This document shows, piece by piece, positions 1-8,726 of a DNA stretch of 38,995 bases. Source of the DNA: JABDLF01 sp041609715 (GTDB lineage: Bacteria > Pseudomonadota > Gammaproteobacteria > Steroidobacterales > JABDLF01). Numbering within the stretch: position 1 is the first letter of the stretch; each line of letters starts with the position of its first letter. The notes below the pieces were generated by a model. It was not told the origin of the DNA and made no database searches. It saw nothing but the letters and a program-made list of their open reading frames with translations. The stretch is from positions 1 through 38,995 of the forward strand of contig JBFIQI010000007.1 in assembly GCA_041609715.1 (NCBI GenBank), given 5' to 3'. Position numbers and translations under genes: made by a program.

Positions 1-3000
1 CAGTGAAGATCCAGGTGTTTACTGGACTCGAGCCAGTGAGAACCGGCGTCGATTCAACCCCCGGGAATTCGGTGTTGATGGAGCCGATGCTGGCTGACTC
101 AGGCAGCAGGTCGGCACCCGATGCGTCCTTAAAGACGATCTTAACCAATCCAACCGTGGGTCCGGCTCCGCCTTCATACAGCATCCAGGCAGAGAGGTTG
201 TATTCCTCGCCCGGATTCGCCGGGAACGTCTGCCTGAGCTCGGGTACGCCTGCGCCACCGGTCTTGGTCAACTGGGCGGCGAAAGCACCGGTACGTGCAC
301 CGACAACCGGAGCACCAACGATGCCGTTTTGTTCGCCGCCAACGGTCCAACCGGTGAAATCGCCCGTTTCGAACCCGCCATTGGCCAGTTCCACAGTGGG
401 CGGAGGCGGTGGGGGCGGCGCACCGAAGCGCACGTTATCCCAGTAGTAGACTGCACCGTCACCCTCGGTGCCGAAATCGAAGAAGATCGATGCCTTCACG
501 AAGGTCTGGGCGGTGTCGATGCCCACCAGGCTGAAGTCCCAGCTCAGGGTTTCCCAGGTGTCCGCCGTGAGCGGGACTGCGTCCAGCTCGGCGAAACAGC
601 TCGGATCCGACCCATCCGATGGGCATGAGGCCGTCTCGACCTTGAGTCTCACGGGAATGCCAGGCATTGGCACCCGCACGTCCACGCTCATGGACGTTGC
701 GGAGGCGGTGAAGGGGATCGGGTTGGCAAAGCTCGGATTGCCAATGGTGGTACCGGCCCACACCGGGGCACCCGCCGGCTTGGTGGTGATAGCCACCGTG
801 TTACCGGCGTCTTCCGGATCCTCACCCAGCACGGTGGAGGCCGCCACCGGGCTGCCAAAGTCCTGCAAGGTGTAGTCCGTGAACTCGTCATCGAAGGTCA
901 CCGGCAGATCGATCTGGTCAAGTTCCGGTTCCGGGATGTCGCCCGTCAGCGTCCAGCGGATGTTGTCCAGCTGGAAAGTAACGCCCACGGGGGCGAAACC
1001 GGGGAATACCACGATGCCGGTGTTGACCGAGGTCAGATCCAGTCCGCCTCTGACCAGCTGCGAAACGGGGATGGTGATGGTTTCCCACACGCCGTCTGCA
1101 ATTCTGCCCAGGAACTGGTCGCCGCTGGTGCATGGGAAGATGCAGTCCACCTTCATGGTAATCCCTGACGCAGTGTCGTAATCGACCACGCGAATATCGA
1201 AGATCAGGGCGCCTTCGGCATAACCGCTCAGATCGACTACACCCGGATTACTGGAGATGAACCACACACCGCTCGCCGAGTTGTCTTTGAACAGCACCTC
1301 GATGATGTTGCCACGTGCAGGATCATCGGCTGGCTTGACTTCCCAATTGATCTTGTTAGCCGACTGGGGATCGGAGTAGTCGCCACCCACATCGGTGTCG
1401 AAGGCCTGGATGCCGCCAACCCACGCAGGGCCAACTTCATCATCAAATACGACGACATCTTCCGGAGAGCCCTTGGGCTGGGCACGACAATCGCCGGATG
1501 CCCGGCAGGCAACGTTGATACTGATGTTATCCAAATAGACATCTACATCGCCATCGAGCACTTCGAATACAAATACGTTAAGCACATTTTCGAGATCCAG
1601 GCCCTGGCCACCACAACAATCAACGAATGCCGGGTTCGCGACGAGGTCTGCGATGTCAATAGCATATGTCTGCCATTCGCCCACTACAGGGCTGGGTAAT
1701 GCCACTTCCCCGGCATCAGGGAAGCCGCTATCCATCTTGATGAGAATGGTGGTACCCGAGATGGAATTGACGAACATGTCGAACACCAACTGGCCAGCGA
1801 TATCACCACCGCGTAGGTCAAAGCCCGTTTCCAGCAAACCGCCGTCCTCGAACACTTCCGACCCTAGAAATACATTGCCCACACCTCCGCTACCGGCAAT
1901 GTTCACGCGCCAGACGGTGTTGGTGGGATCATCGGGGTCTGTGAAGAGCGGATCGTTGACCAGCACCGTGCCGTTGCCGTTGAACTCGCCCACCTGCAGG
2001 GTATTGGTTGCCGTCTGCTGGCCCAGGGAGATTGCCACTACTTCGGGGCCATCTTTGTATGCGTCGAAACCCGCCGTTTTCAGCGGATCGTCGTTTTTCA
2101 GCGGAACCACAGAGGGATCGGCGCGGCCGCAGCCACGGCCGGTGTCCGGGTTGGCATTGGCACATTGATAAACCCGCACATAGTCAATTTCGTAATTCTG
2201 GGGGAATACCGTGTTGGCATCCGGGGCGCCTACGGGGTCGCCACCCACGGCCAGGTTGAGTAACAAATGGAACTGCTGGTCAAAGGGTGCCGCTTCCAGG
2301 CCCAGCTTGTATTCGCCGTTTTCGTCAAAGAAGCCGTCGGCGCCGGCCTTGAAATATGCGTACCACTCGTCGGACTTAATGGTCTGATAATGCTGGTTAT
2401 TAACAAAGAACCGAATCTGGCCTTTCTCCCATTCGACTTCGTAGACGTTAAAGCCAAGATCCGGGGACTGGCCCAGGGTGAACGGCGAACTCATTATGGT
2501 CCGGTTGCTCTCGTCTAATCCGAAGTGAATTGAGCCGAGCACGTCATTGTTGCCACTACCGGGGTTAAAAGCCTCCATGATGTCGATCTCGCCGGAAGCG
2601 GGCCACGGTCCGTACAGGCCTTCGGTATGCAGCATCCAGGCGGCGGGCCACATGCCCTGGCCGGCGGGCAGGCGGGCGCTGATTTCGATGCGCCCATAGG
2701 TAAAGTCGAACTTGTTCTTGGTATTGATGCGCGCCGAGCTGTACTCGCCCGGGGCATCTTCACGGGCCTGAATGGTCAGCACGCCATTGCCGACTATGAT
2801 GTTGTCACCGCTGTAAGATTGCAGCTCGTTGTTACCCCATCCGGGAATACCCTCGGCGGTACCGTCTCCCGTCTGGACGTTCCACTTGCCGCTGTCCAGG
2901 GCATTGCCGTCGAAGTTGTCTTCGAATACGACCTCCCATTCGAGCACGGCGCGCTCGAAGTCGCCTTCTGGCCTGTCGCCGTTTACGCCGCCGCAGGCGC

Positions 3001-3121
3001 TCAGCAAGGCCGTCGCGAAAAGGCCACAGAGCAAGCGCGTGTACGCACGAGCATTTGGAATTGATCGAAACAGTGAGCTGGCGGTATTGCTTGTTGGGCC
3101 CGCTAACTTGCAACTAGACAT
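1..3121 (-). CDS. GH16 family beta-glucanase (laminarinase-like) lipoprotein with multiple carbohydrate-binding modules, partial at 3' end
   Basis: The frame is open from an ATG at 3121 to the window edge, giving at least 1040 residues with the C-terminus missing. GAGG lies 8 bases before the ATG. A lipoprotein signal ends in a lipobox (L40-S-A-C43), so export and outer-membrane anchoring are likely. Residues about 55-315 form a glycoside hydrolase family 16 domain with the catalytic motif EIDIME (nucleophile E178, acid/base E183) and a typical ending EIDYVRVYQ. GH16 enzymes cut beta-1,3 or beta-1,3/1,4 glucans such as laminarin. Three beta-sandwich modules follow, at about 330-535, 545-725 and 730-900. 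Each closes with a similar strand (YLDNISI, QLDNIRW, YWDNVRF), as in galactose-binding-like folds. A fourth module from about 905 resembles CBM4/9 (NGGFETGDFTGW). The substrate is inferred. No sugar transporter or regulator gene is adjacent in the window. Confidence 0.93.
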   Translation of the reverse strand, partial: MSSCKLAGPTSNTASSLFRSIPNARAYTRLLCGLFATALLSACGGVNGDRPEGDFERAVLEWEVVFEDNFDGNALDSGKWNVQTGDGTAEGIPGWGNNELQSYSGDNIIVGNGVLTIQAREDAPGEYSSARINTKNKFDFTYGRIEISARLPAGQGMWPAAWMLHTEGLYGPWPASGEIDIMEAFNPGSGNNDVLGSIHFGLDESNRTIMSSPFTLGQSPDLGFNVYEVEWEKGQIRFFVNNQHYQTIKSDEWYAYFKAGADGFFDENGEYKLGLEAAPFDQQFHLLLNLAVGGDPVGAPDANTVFPQNYEIDYVRVYQCANANPDTGRGCGRADPSVVPLKNDDPLKTAGFDAYKDGPEVVAISLGQQTATNTLQVGEFNGNGTVLVNDPLFTDPDDPTNTVWRVNIAGSGGVGNVFLGSEVFEDGGLLETGFDLRGGDIAGQLVFDMFVNSISGTTILIKMDSGFPDAGEVALPSPVVGEWQTYAIDIADLVANPAFVDCCGGQGLDLENVLNVFVFEVLDGDVDVYLDNISINVACRASGDCRAQPKGSPEDVVVFDDEVGPAWVGGIQAFDTDVGGDYSDPQSANKINWEVKPADDPARGNIIEVLFKDNSASGVWFISSNPGVVDLSGYAEGALIFDIRVVDYDTASGITMKVDCIFPCTSGDQFLGRIADGVWETITIPVSQLVRGGLDLTSVNTGIVVFPGFAPVGVTFQLDNIRWTLTGDIPEPELDQIDLPVTFDDEFTDYTLQDFGSPVAASTVLGEDPEDAGNTVAITTKPAGAPVWAGTTIGNPSFANPIPFTASATSMSVDVRVPMPGIPVRLKVETASCPSDGSDPSCFAELDAVPLTADTWETLSWDFSLVGIDTAQTFVKASIFFDFGTEGDGAVYYWDNVRFGAPPPPPPPTVELANGGFETGDFTGWTVGGEQNGIVGAPVVGARTGAFAAQLTKTGGAGVPELRQTFPANPGEEYNLSAWMLYEGGAGPTVGLVKIVFKDASGADLLPESASIGSINTEFPGVESTPVLTGSSPVNTWIFT

Positions 3122-3354
3122 AGTGATACCTCGACAATTGATGTGGCGTTTTCGGCTCGTGCCTTAGATTTATTCGACAGAATTATTCGACTAAAAATTT
3201 GATGGCTAAGTCTGAGACTTGCTCAAGCGTCTCCCCCGAAGACTTGTGTGTTCGCGCGCCTAGCGTCTTTAGTTAGAAAACAACGGATTCGGGGACGGTC
3301 TTCTGGCCGGCTGCGAATCGATTGAATAGTGGCTATCAGTTTGGCGCCTTGCGA

Positions 3355-3383
3355 GTTATAAAAGTTAGTGACAGCGTTGTCAA
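3355..3383 (-). promoter_or_regulatory. Sigma70 promoter of the GH16 gene
   Basis: On the minus strand, TTGACA (3383-3378) is followed by exactly 17 bases and then TATAAC (3360-3355). This is a full -35 consensus and a 5 of 6 match to the -10. Transcription should start near 3348, about 227 bases before the ATG. The -35 box overlaps the palindrome at 3369-3382. Confidence 0.8.
3369..3382. promoter_or_regulatory. LacI-type operator palindrome at the GH16 promoter
   Basis: The 14-base site TGACAGCGTTGTCA is a TGACA/TGTCA palindrome around a central CG, the general form of LacI-family operators (TGACARCGYTGTCA class) used in sugar catabolism by Gammaproteobacteria. It covers most of the -35 box and the start of the spacer, so a bound repressor should block RNA polymerase. 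The regulator gene is not in the window, and its effector is unknown. Confidence 0.65.
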
Positions 3384-3746
3384 TAATTCGCGACAGTTGC
3401 TGCGACGCAGCATAATAAGTGTGCTAAGCGACTGTTTTCTTTATGGCAAAATCCAGTTGTGACATCGCTTTGGTTTCGGCCAACATGATCCGCGCGCTTT
3501 TTTGCGGTTACCACCCCCATTCATGGTCGGGGTAAGCAGTGGCCCGGATTTCAGGCTGAATTTCGCATCCAGTGCGGAGGATTCTCGTCCCATGCAAGAC
3601 TATCCGGATTCGTGTTTAGCCAGGCGAATAGGTATCCCGATGACCGCAGCGTCAAGAATGTTTATCCCGGCCCGCGGGTTTACACTGAGTCTCGCGCCAG
3701 CCAATCGGCGCAACTCCGACCCCGGCATCGATAAAGGAATCGATCA

Positions 3747-4139
3747 GTGAGCCTGGTTTGCTGGAAATGCGGAGCTTCGCTAAAGGACGTGCCGCGCCCC
3801 TTGGCCCGGCTTTCGCGCTGCCTGGAGTGCCAATCCGACCTTTATTGCTGTCGCATGTGCCGCAAGTATGAGCCCACCTACATCGGCAAGTGCAGCGACG
3901 AGCGTGCCGACCCGCCGCAGAACAAACAGGGCGCAAATTTCTGCGACTGGTTCAGCCCCGACCCGAGGGCCTATTCGGGGAAGGAACGCTCGGCCGAAGA
4001 AATATCCAGGCAGCGCTTGTCAGCATTGTTCGGTGCCGCGGATGACAGCAATGGTGGCCCAGAGTCGGCCGAGGCCGATCAAAAGACAGCCACCGAGCGG
4101 GCCCTCGAGGAAGCGAGAAAGCTGTTCGGCGGCGATTGA
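3747..4139 (+). CDS. Cysteine-rich zinc-ribbon-like protein of unknown function
   Basis: This 130-residue cytoplasmic protein starts at GTG with AAAGGAA (3733-3739) placed 7 bases upstream. The N-terminal half holds the cysteine pairs C5-x2-C8 and C25-x2-C28, then C34, C35, C38, C49 and C66, which suggests one or two zinc-ribbon or zinc-finger sites. The C-terminal third is charged and probably helical, ending in ARKLFGGD. There is no signal peptide or membrane segment. It ends 10 bases from the convergent M48 protease gene and has no operon partner. I recognise it only as a conserved-looking hypothetical. Metal binding is inferred from the cysteines, and partner or nucleic-acid binding is possible but unsupported. 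Confidence 0.8.
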   Translation: MSLVCWKCGASLKDVPRPLARLSRCLECQSDLYCCRMCRKYEPTYIGKCSDERADPPQNKQGANFCDWFSPDPRAYSGKERSAEEISRQRLSALFGAADDSNGGPESAEADQKTATERALEEARKLFGGD

Positions 4140-4149
4140 TGGCCGCTGG

Positions 4150-5712
4150 TTACTCCACCACCACCGCAGAGCTCAGCGCTACCTGGAATTGCTGCTGGTT
4201 GGCGAATGGTCCGAGCCCGGTGGCAAAACGGCCCCGCTGATTGGCGGCGACTGATCCTCGCAACTGCCGCGTCAGCTGCCGGATCTGGCCGTTCTGGTCG
4301 GCATAGCGCACCAGCAGAACCAGGCGGCCTACCGTTGCCGGCGTCGGGTTCGCGATCTCGACGATCAACTGGCCTTGCGGGTCAAGCCCGCCCCTGACCT
4401 GCAGGTATTCACCGGGATTACGCGGCAGGTCCAGGCGCAACAGGGAGCGATAAGCCTGCCGGCCCACATCGGAATCCGAGCCCGCAGCGTCCTTATAGTA
4501 CTGCAGGGCCAGGCCCAGCTTGCCCTCGCGCTCGGCCAGCACCCCCAAACCGTGGGCGGCCATGGCCGTGGGCAGCAAGCTGGCGCTGGCTTCGAAATCG
4601 CGCCGGGCGGCTGCATGTTCCTGTAGGCGCAAAGCGATCAGGCCGCGCTGTAAAGGGTAGTAAAAGAAGCCGGGATTGCGCGCAATGGCGTCTGTAAAAC
4701 GGCTGCTCGCCTCGCGCAGTTGTTTTTTGGCCAGCAGGGCGTCGCCCTGCAGGGCATAAAAATGCGCTTCCCGGGGTTCGTGCTGGATGGCCTGGCTGGC
4801 GAGCGCCAGCGCTTCGTCGGGGCGATTCCCGGCGAGTGCTTCCCGACCCTTGTCATAGGCGTCATAGGCAGGTTTGTTGCGACGAATACTGGCCGTGGCT
4901 GTGGCATACGCCTCCTCACCGCGATAACCGCCAGCCGGTAATTCCTGCAGGAAGGCCTCGTTGCGAGCAACGCGCTCCGGGGAGGGCGGATGACTGGACA
5001 ACCATGGATGAGGCTGCTTGCGTTCTTGTGCCAGGCGCGCGAATGACTCCTGCAGTTCCACGGCACCCCGCGGGTCGTAACCGGCACCTGCCATGTACAG
5101 CATGCCGTACTGGTCGGCCTCGCGCTCGGCATCGCGGCTGTACTTAAGCATCAGCAACTGGGCTGCTACATTGGCGCCGCCCACCAAAAGATTGCCGTAG
5201 TCCTGGTCGCTGGCTGCGATCGCCGTGCCCAGCACCGCACCCTGAAGCAACATGCCCTTGGACATCTGCTGGGCGCCATGACGGGCCGCCGCATGGACGA
5301 TTTCGTGACCCAGCACCGCGGCGAGTTCGGCTTCGCTGTTCATTTCCAGCAGCAGCCCCCGATTGATGGCAATTTTGCCGCCCGGCAGCGCCCAGGCGTT
5401 GGGTACGGAGCTGTTCAGTAATTCGAATTCGTAAGGCAAGTCCCGGTCGACCACCGCGGCTTCTTTGCTGGCGGCCACCAGCTTGTTGCCCACTGAACGC
5501 ACATAGTCAGTGAGCACCGGGTCCAGCACATAGTCTCCGCCCTGCATTTGCCGGCTGGGTTGATAGTATTGCTCACCCATGGTGATTTCCTGGTCGGAAC
5601 TCACCAGCGTCAGTTCCCTTTCACCTGTCACCGGGTTGGTGGTACAGGCACCGAGTGCCAGCAATGCAATGGCCCCGGTGAGCCAGTGTCGGAAGATTCC
5701 TTGCGAGTTCAT
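4150..5712 (-). CDS. M48 family zinc metalloprotease lipoprotein (BepA-like) with TPR region
   Basis: The protein is 520 residues from ATG 5712, which has AGGA upstream. A longer frame reaches 5790 but puts 26 extra residues ahead of an obvious signal peptide. The lipobox LGAC gives C23 as the lipidated residue. The peptidase domain has HEIVH (H136, E137, H140) and a third ligand region EREAD (E196, D200). The C-terminal half (about 270-410) is helical and TPR-like. This is the layout of BepA/YfgC-type periplasmic proteases, which handle misfolded outer-membrane proteins. The last ~80 residues form a beta-rich tail rather than ending at the TPRs as in E. coli BepA. It is divergent from the SRPBCC gene at 5793 and convergent with the zinc-ribbon gene. 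Envelope quality control is the family-based inference. Confidence 0.92.
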   Translation of the reverse strand: MNSQGIFRHWLTGAIALLALGACTTNPVTGERELTLVSSDQEITMGEQYYQPSRQMQGGDYVLDPVLTDYVRSVGNKLVAASKEAAVVDRDLPYEFELLNSSVPNAWALPGGKIAINRGLLLEMNSEAELAAVLGHEIVHAAARHGAQQMSKGMLLQGAVLGTAIAASDQDYGNLLVGGANVAAQLLMLKYSRDAEREADQYGMLYMAGAGYDPRGAVELQESFARLAQERKQPHPWLSSHPPSPERVARNEAFLQELPAGGYRGEEAYATATASIRRNKPAYDAYDKGREALAGNRPDEALALASQAIQHEPREAHFYALQGDALLAKKQLREASSRFTDAIARNPGFFYYPLQRGLIALRLQEHAAARRDFEASASLLPTAMAAHGLGVLAEREGKLGLALQYYKDAAGSDSDVGRQAYRSLLRLDLPRNPGEYLQVRGGLDPQGQLIVEIANPTPATVGRLVLLVRYADQNGQIRQLTRQLRGSVAANQRGRFATGLGPFANQQQFQVALSSAVVVE

Positions 5713-5747
5713 TCCAATTCCTGCCAGTCGAATGTGAGCCAAAAGGA

Positions 5748-5753
5748 TATAAT
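5748..5753 (+). promoter_or_regulatory. Candidate -10 box for the exported SRPBCC gene
   Basis: A perfect TATAAT lies 39 bases before the ATG at 5793, in the gap between divergent genes. I cannot find a good -35 at 16-18 bases, so the promoter would need an activator or tolerate a weak -35. Confidence 0.4.
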
Positions 5754-5792
5754 GCTGCCGCTTTCCTGCGCCAGAGCAAAGAGCTTTCATAA

Positions 5793-6374
5793 ATGTTTAC
5801 CGACATGCTGCGACGCACCCTGATTCCGGTATCTTGTCTGGCTGCAGTGTTTCTGCCCGGCATTGTTATCGCGGAGATACTCAAGGCCGAGCCTGGCGGT
5901 TTCGTAATCCGGATCGAGGCACAGCTGGCGGATCAGCCAGACGCTGTTTATGGGGCGCTAACGGAACGGGTGGCCGAGTGGTGGCATGCGGCGCATACCT
6001 ATTCAGGTCAGGCCGATAACTTATATATCGAGGCCCAGGCGCAGGGCTGCTTTTGTGAAGCGCTCCCGGGTGGCGGCAGCGTGCAGCATATGCTGGTGGT
6101 GTTTGCGGCGCCCGGCAGGATGCTGCGCATGCAAGGGGGTCTCGGACCCCTGCAAAGTCTGGCCGTGACTGGCAGTCTCAGTTGGCATCTGCACGCCAGT
6201 GATGAGGGCACGCGGCTTGAGCTCGTCTACAACGTGGCAGGTTACTTGCCGGACGGTCTGGACGCCTGGGCCAAACCCGTTGAGTCGGTGCTGATAGATC
6301 AGGTCACTCGCCTCAAGCAGCTGATTGAAACGGGTACGGCTCAGGACAGCCCGGAGCTTGAAGACGATGGCTGA
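5793..6374 (+). CDS. Exported SRPBCC (START-like) domain protein
   Basis: This 193-residue protein has an N-terminal hydrophobic signal (about residues 8-27, ending near VIA). The rest reads like an SRPBCC/AHSA1-type hydrophobic-cavity domain: an early strand with ADQPDAVYGALT, a WW pair (VAEWWHA), a central strand run HMLVVFAAPGRMLRM, and a long C-terminal helix (VESVLIDQVTRLKQLIE). Such domains bind small hydrophobic ligands or act on them, but the ligand cannot be read from sequence. AAAGAG lies about 12 bases before the ATG, and a second ATG at 5805 is possible. It converges with the histidine kinase gene 24 bases downstream. A second, unrelated-looking SRPBCC protein is encoded at 22470-23027. 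Confidence 0.82.
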   Translation: MFTDMLRRTLIPVSCLAAVFLPGIVIAEILKAEPGGFVIRIEAQLADQPDAVYGALTERVAEWWHAAHTYSGQADNLYIEAQAQGCFCEALPGGGSVQHMLVVFAAPGRMLRMQGGLGPLQSLAVTGSLSWHLHASDEGTRLELVYNVAGYLPDGLDAWAKPVESVLIDQVTRLKQLIETGTAQDSPELEDDG

Positions 6375-6398
6375 TACCATCAATACTGCCGGGCCGCC

Positions 6399-8114
6399 TC
6401 ATGAACCGATGACCCGCAGCCGCGGCAGTGAAAACCGTGCCTCGAGGCAGATTTTGTCGGCGGAGTCACCGACCAGCCGAAACTCACCGCCTGCCAGTTG
6501 AACCCGCTGGCCCAGGCTGCGCAGCGCCGCAAAGCGGTTATCCGCTCCATCGGCCGATAAGCTGCGATTTGCGCTGATGCTGACGTTCAGGGCGCCATCC
6601 TGCACCGCAACTGATATGCGGACCCGCTCGGCCAGCCAGCGGCGGATCAGGCCCCCCAGCGCTTCTTCCACATACCTGAATACCGTGGTCGCAAGGCTGC
6701 TCGGCAAACTGCCGACCCCGGCATCAAAATGGTACTCAACAGCAATGGATGCCCGGCGCGCCTCGCGCTGGACATACCAGTTAAGAGTGGCGTCAAGACC
6801 AAGGTCGTCCAGCATTGGCGGTCTCAACTCGAGGGAGATATCGCGGATATGGCCAAGAATCTCGTCCATGATTTTGTCGGATTTTTCCAGGGCGCTGGTT
6901 TGCGCGGTACCCGGGGCCGCTTGCCGCAGCGTGTGCAGATTCATTTTGACCGCAGAAATCGACTGGCCGATATCCTCGTGGATTTCCCGCGCCAATCGCG
7001 CGCGCTCCTCTTCTTGCACGTTGATCAACTGGTCCGACAGCCCGGCTAATTCGCGAGCACTTTGCTGCTGGCGCTGCTCAGATGCCTGAATCAACTTAAC
7101 CAGCGCTGCCAGCGCCAGGCTGAATGCAAATCCGGAAATCAGCAAGCCCCAGGCGGCCGGGCCAATACGGGGAACAAAATATCCGTCTGCCGGTGACAGG
7201 TCGACCCGGTAACGGCGTCCGGCAGCGCTGAATTCTTCGCTGCCGCCCAGGTCGGCCTGAAAGATGGCGGGCAGCATGTTGCCTTTCATGGTCCGTGATT
7301 GGTGGGCGACAAGGAAAGCCGGGTCGGAGGGAGAGGTGATGTCATGAATACTGAAATGGATGCCGGCGGGCTGCAGGGTCTGGACCGCATTTGCGATCAG
7401 GTGAGCAGAGCGCACCACGGCCGTCACGTAGCCGGTCAGGGTGTTACTGCCGGGGCCATCCGGACGTGCAGTGCCACTGTCCTCGAATACGGGCCGCATC
7501 AGCAGAAACGACATCGAACCGGCGGTTTCCTGGACCAGAATAATGGGGTCGGTAGCCCGGACCCGGTTAGCGCGCATTGCAGAGTCCAGAGCGCGCTTGC
7601 GCAGGGGGTCAGATGCGAGATCGAAGCCCAGAGCCGCCTCGTTGCCCTGCAATGGCACCAGGTAGCGCACCGGCGTGAATCTCTGCCTGGGCAGGGCGGC
7701 AATCATTTCACCCTGCTGGTGGCGCTCGGTTATGCGAAAACCGGGATGCTGTTCTGCGGCCAGGGTTTCAAACTCCTGCCGCTCTGGAAGTTCAACTATG
7801 GGGGCGTAACTCAGGCCGCTGAGGGCGGGGTTGCGCTCGAGTATTGGATATACGAAACGTTCAAATTCACTTTCGGTAACGTCGGGACGGGTATCGAACA
7901 ACGTTCCCACCAGGTCAACGGCAGCAATGCTCAGCTGATACTGACGTTCGACCACGGCAACCCGGTTCGAGGCAGCCTGCTGGAACTGAAGCCTGGTTTT
8001 GCCTTCTTCAAGTTCCACTACGTAAAAGAAAGTCAGGACGGTAAAAGCCGCCAGTGAAGAAAATATGAGCGCGGGCAAGGAGGCGCCGCTCACAATTTTA
8101 TGTGGCGGTTTCAT
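6399..8114 (-). CDS. CHASE-domain membrane histidine kinase, NarL-type, with degenerate ATPase domain
   Basis: From ATG 8114 the protein is 571 residues; a TTG at 8165 would add 17, and neither start has a strong ribosome site. The order is: membrane segment (about 14-33), periplasmic CHASE sensor domain (about 60-260), second membrane segment (about 321-341), coiled linker, HisKA_3 dimerisation domain with REIHEDIGQ (H379) and the LRPPMLDDLGL region, then a HATPase-like domain. That last domain is unusual. Where NarL-type kinases have EALTN, this one has EALGG (residues 484-488), so the N-box asparagine is gone, and no DxGxG ATP-lid motif is visible. Autophosphorylation is therefore doubtful. 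No response regulator is adjacent. CHASE domains sense extracytoplasmic small molecules. The signal here is unknown. Confidence 0.88.
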   Translation of the reverse strand: MKPPHKIVSGASLPALIFSSLAAFTVLTFFYVVELEEGKTRLQFQQAASNRVAVVERQYQLSIAAVDLVGTLFDTRPDVTESEFERFVYPILERNPALSGLSYAPIVELPERQEFETLAAEQHPGFRITERHQQGEMIAALPRQRFTPVRYLVPLQGNEAALGFDLASDPLRKRALDSAMRANRVRATDPIILVQETAGSMSFLLMRPVFEDSGTARPDGPGSNTLTGYVTAVVRSAHLIANAVQTLQPAGIHFSIHDITSPSDPAFLVAHQSRTMKGNMLPAIFQADLGGSEEFSAAGRRYRVDLSPADGYFVPRIGPAAWGLLISGFAFSLALAALVKLIQASEQRQQQSARELAGLSDQLINVQEEERARLAREIHEDIGQSISAVKMNLHTLRQAAPGTAQTSALEKSDKIMDEILGHIRDISLELRPPMLDDLGLDATLNWYVQREARRASIAVEYHFDAGVGSLPSSLATTVFRYVEEALGGLIRRWLAERVRISVAVQDGALNVSISANRSLSADGADNRFAALRSLGQRVQLAGGEFRLVGDSADKICLEARFSLPRLRVIGS

Positions 8115-8267
8115 GGGCAGGAGATTATCGCAGAAATTCTGTTTGCCATCTTTCTCAATGGGCAAATTTTCCCACCGCGAGACAGCGTATGGCCGGGCAG
8201 CAACGCGACGGGCCTACTATTCTCTGGAAGAACAAATGCCGCAAGCCAATCCACGGGAGGTATAGCC

Positions 8268-8693
8268 ATGTCCTTTGAAGCCAGCGGCGGTTGTCATTGC
8301 GGCAATATTCGCTACCGGCTCATGAGCGAAGTTCCAATCGGGGATTGGGCAGCGCGCTATTGCAGTTGCGGGTTTTGCACTCGACATGGCGCACAGTACG
8401 CCTCCCACCCCAGCGCTGCTCTTGTGGTGTCAACCAAGGCAGGTTCGAAACTTGGTACTTATCGATTCGCAACGGCGTCGGCAGATTTTTGCTTCTGCTC
8501 ACTTTGTGGCGTGCTTACCTACCTGAGCTCGGAAATTGACGGGCGCACCTATGGCCTGGTGAACGTGAACACTTTGGATATCAAGCCCGAATCTTTCAAA
8601 AATGCGCCAAGCATGTCCTACGCGGGTGAGGGTATCGAAGAGCGCAAAGCAAGGCGGAGGCGCAACTGGATACCGCGGGTAGAGCCAGGCTGA
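8268..8693 (+). CDS. GFA/CENP-V family zinc protein
   Basis: This 141-residue cytoplasmic protein starts at ATG 8268, with GGGAGG (8255-8260) 7 bases upstream. It has the full cysteine pattern of the glutathione-dependent formaldehyde-activating (GFA)/CENP-V fold: GGCHCG (C9, C11), CSCGFC (C32, C34, C37) and CFCSLCG (C75, C77, C80). These bind structural and active-site zinc. True GFA enzymes condense formaldehyde with glutathione, but most family members have no proven activity. No formaldehyde dehydrogenase is next to it, so I would not assign that reaction. It stands alone, divergent from the kinase gene and convergent with the Nudix gene. Confidence 0.9.
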   Translation: MSFEASGGCHCGNIRYRLMSEVPIGDWAARYCSCGFCTRHGAQYASHPSAALVVSTKAGSKLGTYRFATASADFCFCSLCGVLTYLSSEIDGRTYGLVNVNTLDIKPESFKNAPSMSYAGEGIEERKARRRRNWIPRVEPG

Positions 8694-8726
8694 GGTCTTT
8701 CGCAACGGCCTGCCGGCGCTTGCTTG

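Larger units (their letters stand above)
3122..3746. other. 625-base intergenic region between divergent genes
   Basis: This gap holds the GH16 promoter and operator (annotated separately). It implies a 5' leader of about 227 bases for the GH16 mRNA. The leader carries two copies of TTATTCGAC (plus-strand sense) at 3170-3178 and 3183-3191, with a 13-base period and no known role. The right half (about 3400-3732) should contain the promoter of the zinc-ribbon gene, but I see no convincing -35/-10 pair there. An 82-codon open frame at 3502-3750 has no ribosome site and no recognisable protein, so I do not call it a gene. Confidence 0.7.

Noticed and set aside
3502..3750. 82-codon open frame overlapping the zinc-ribbon gene start
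   Set aside because: No ribosome site, no recognisable protein features, and it lies in a regulatory gap; the GTG gene at 3747 with AAAGGAA upstream is better supported.
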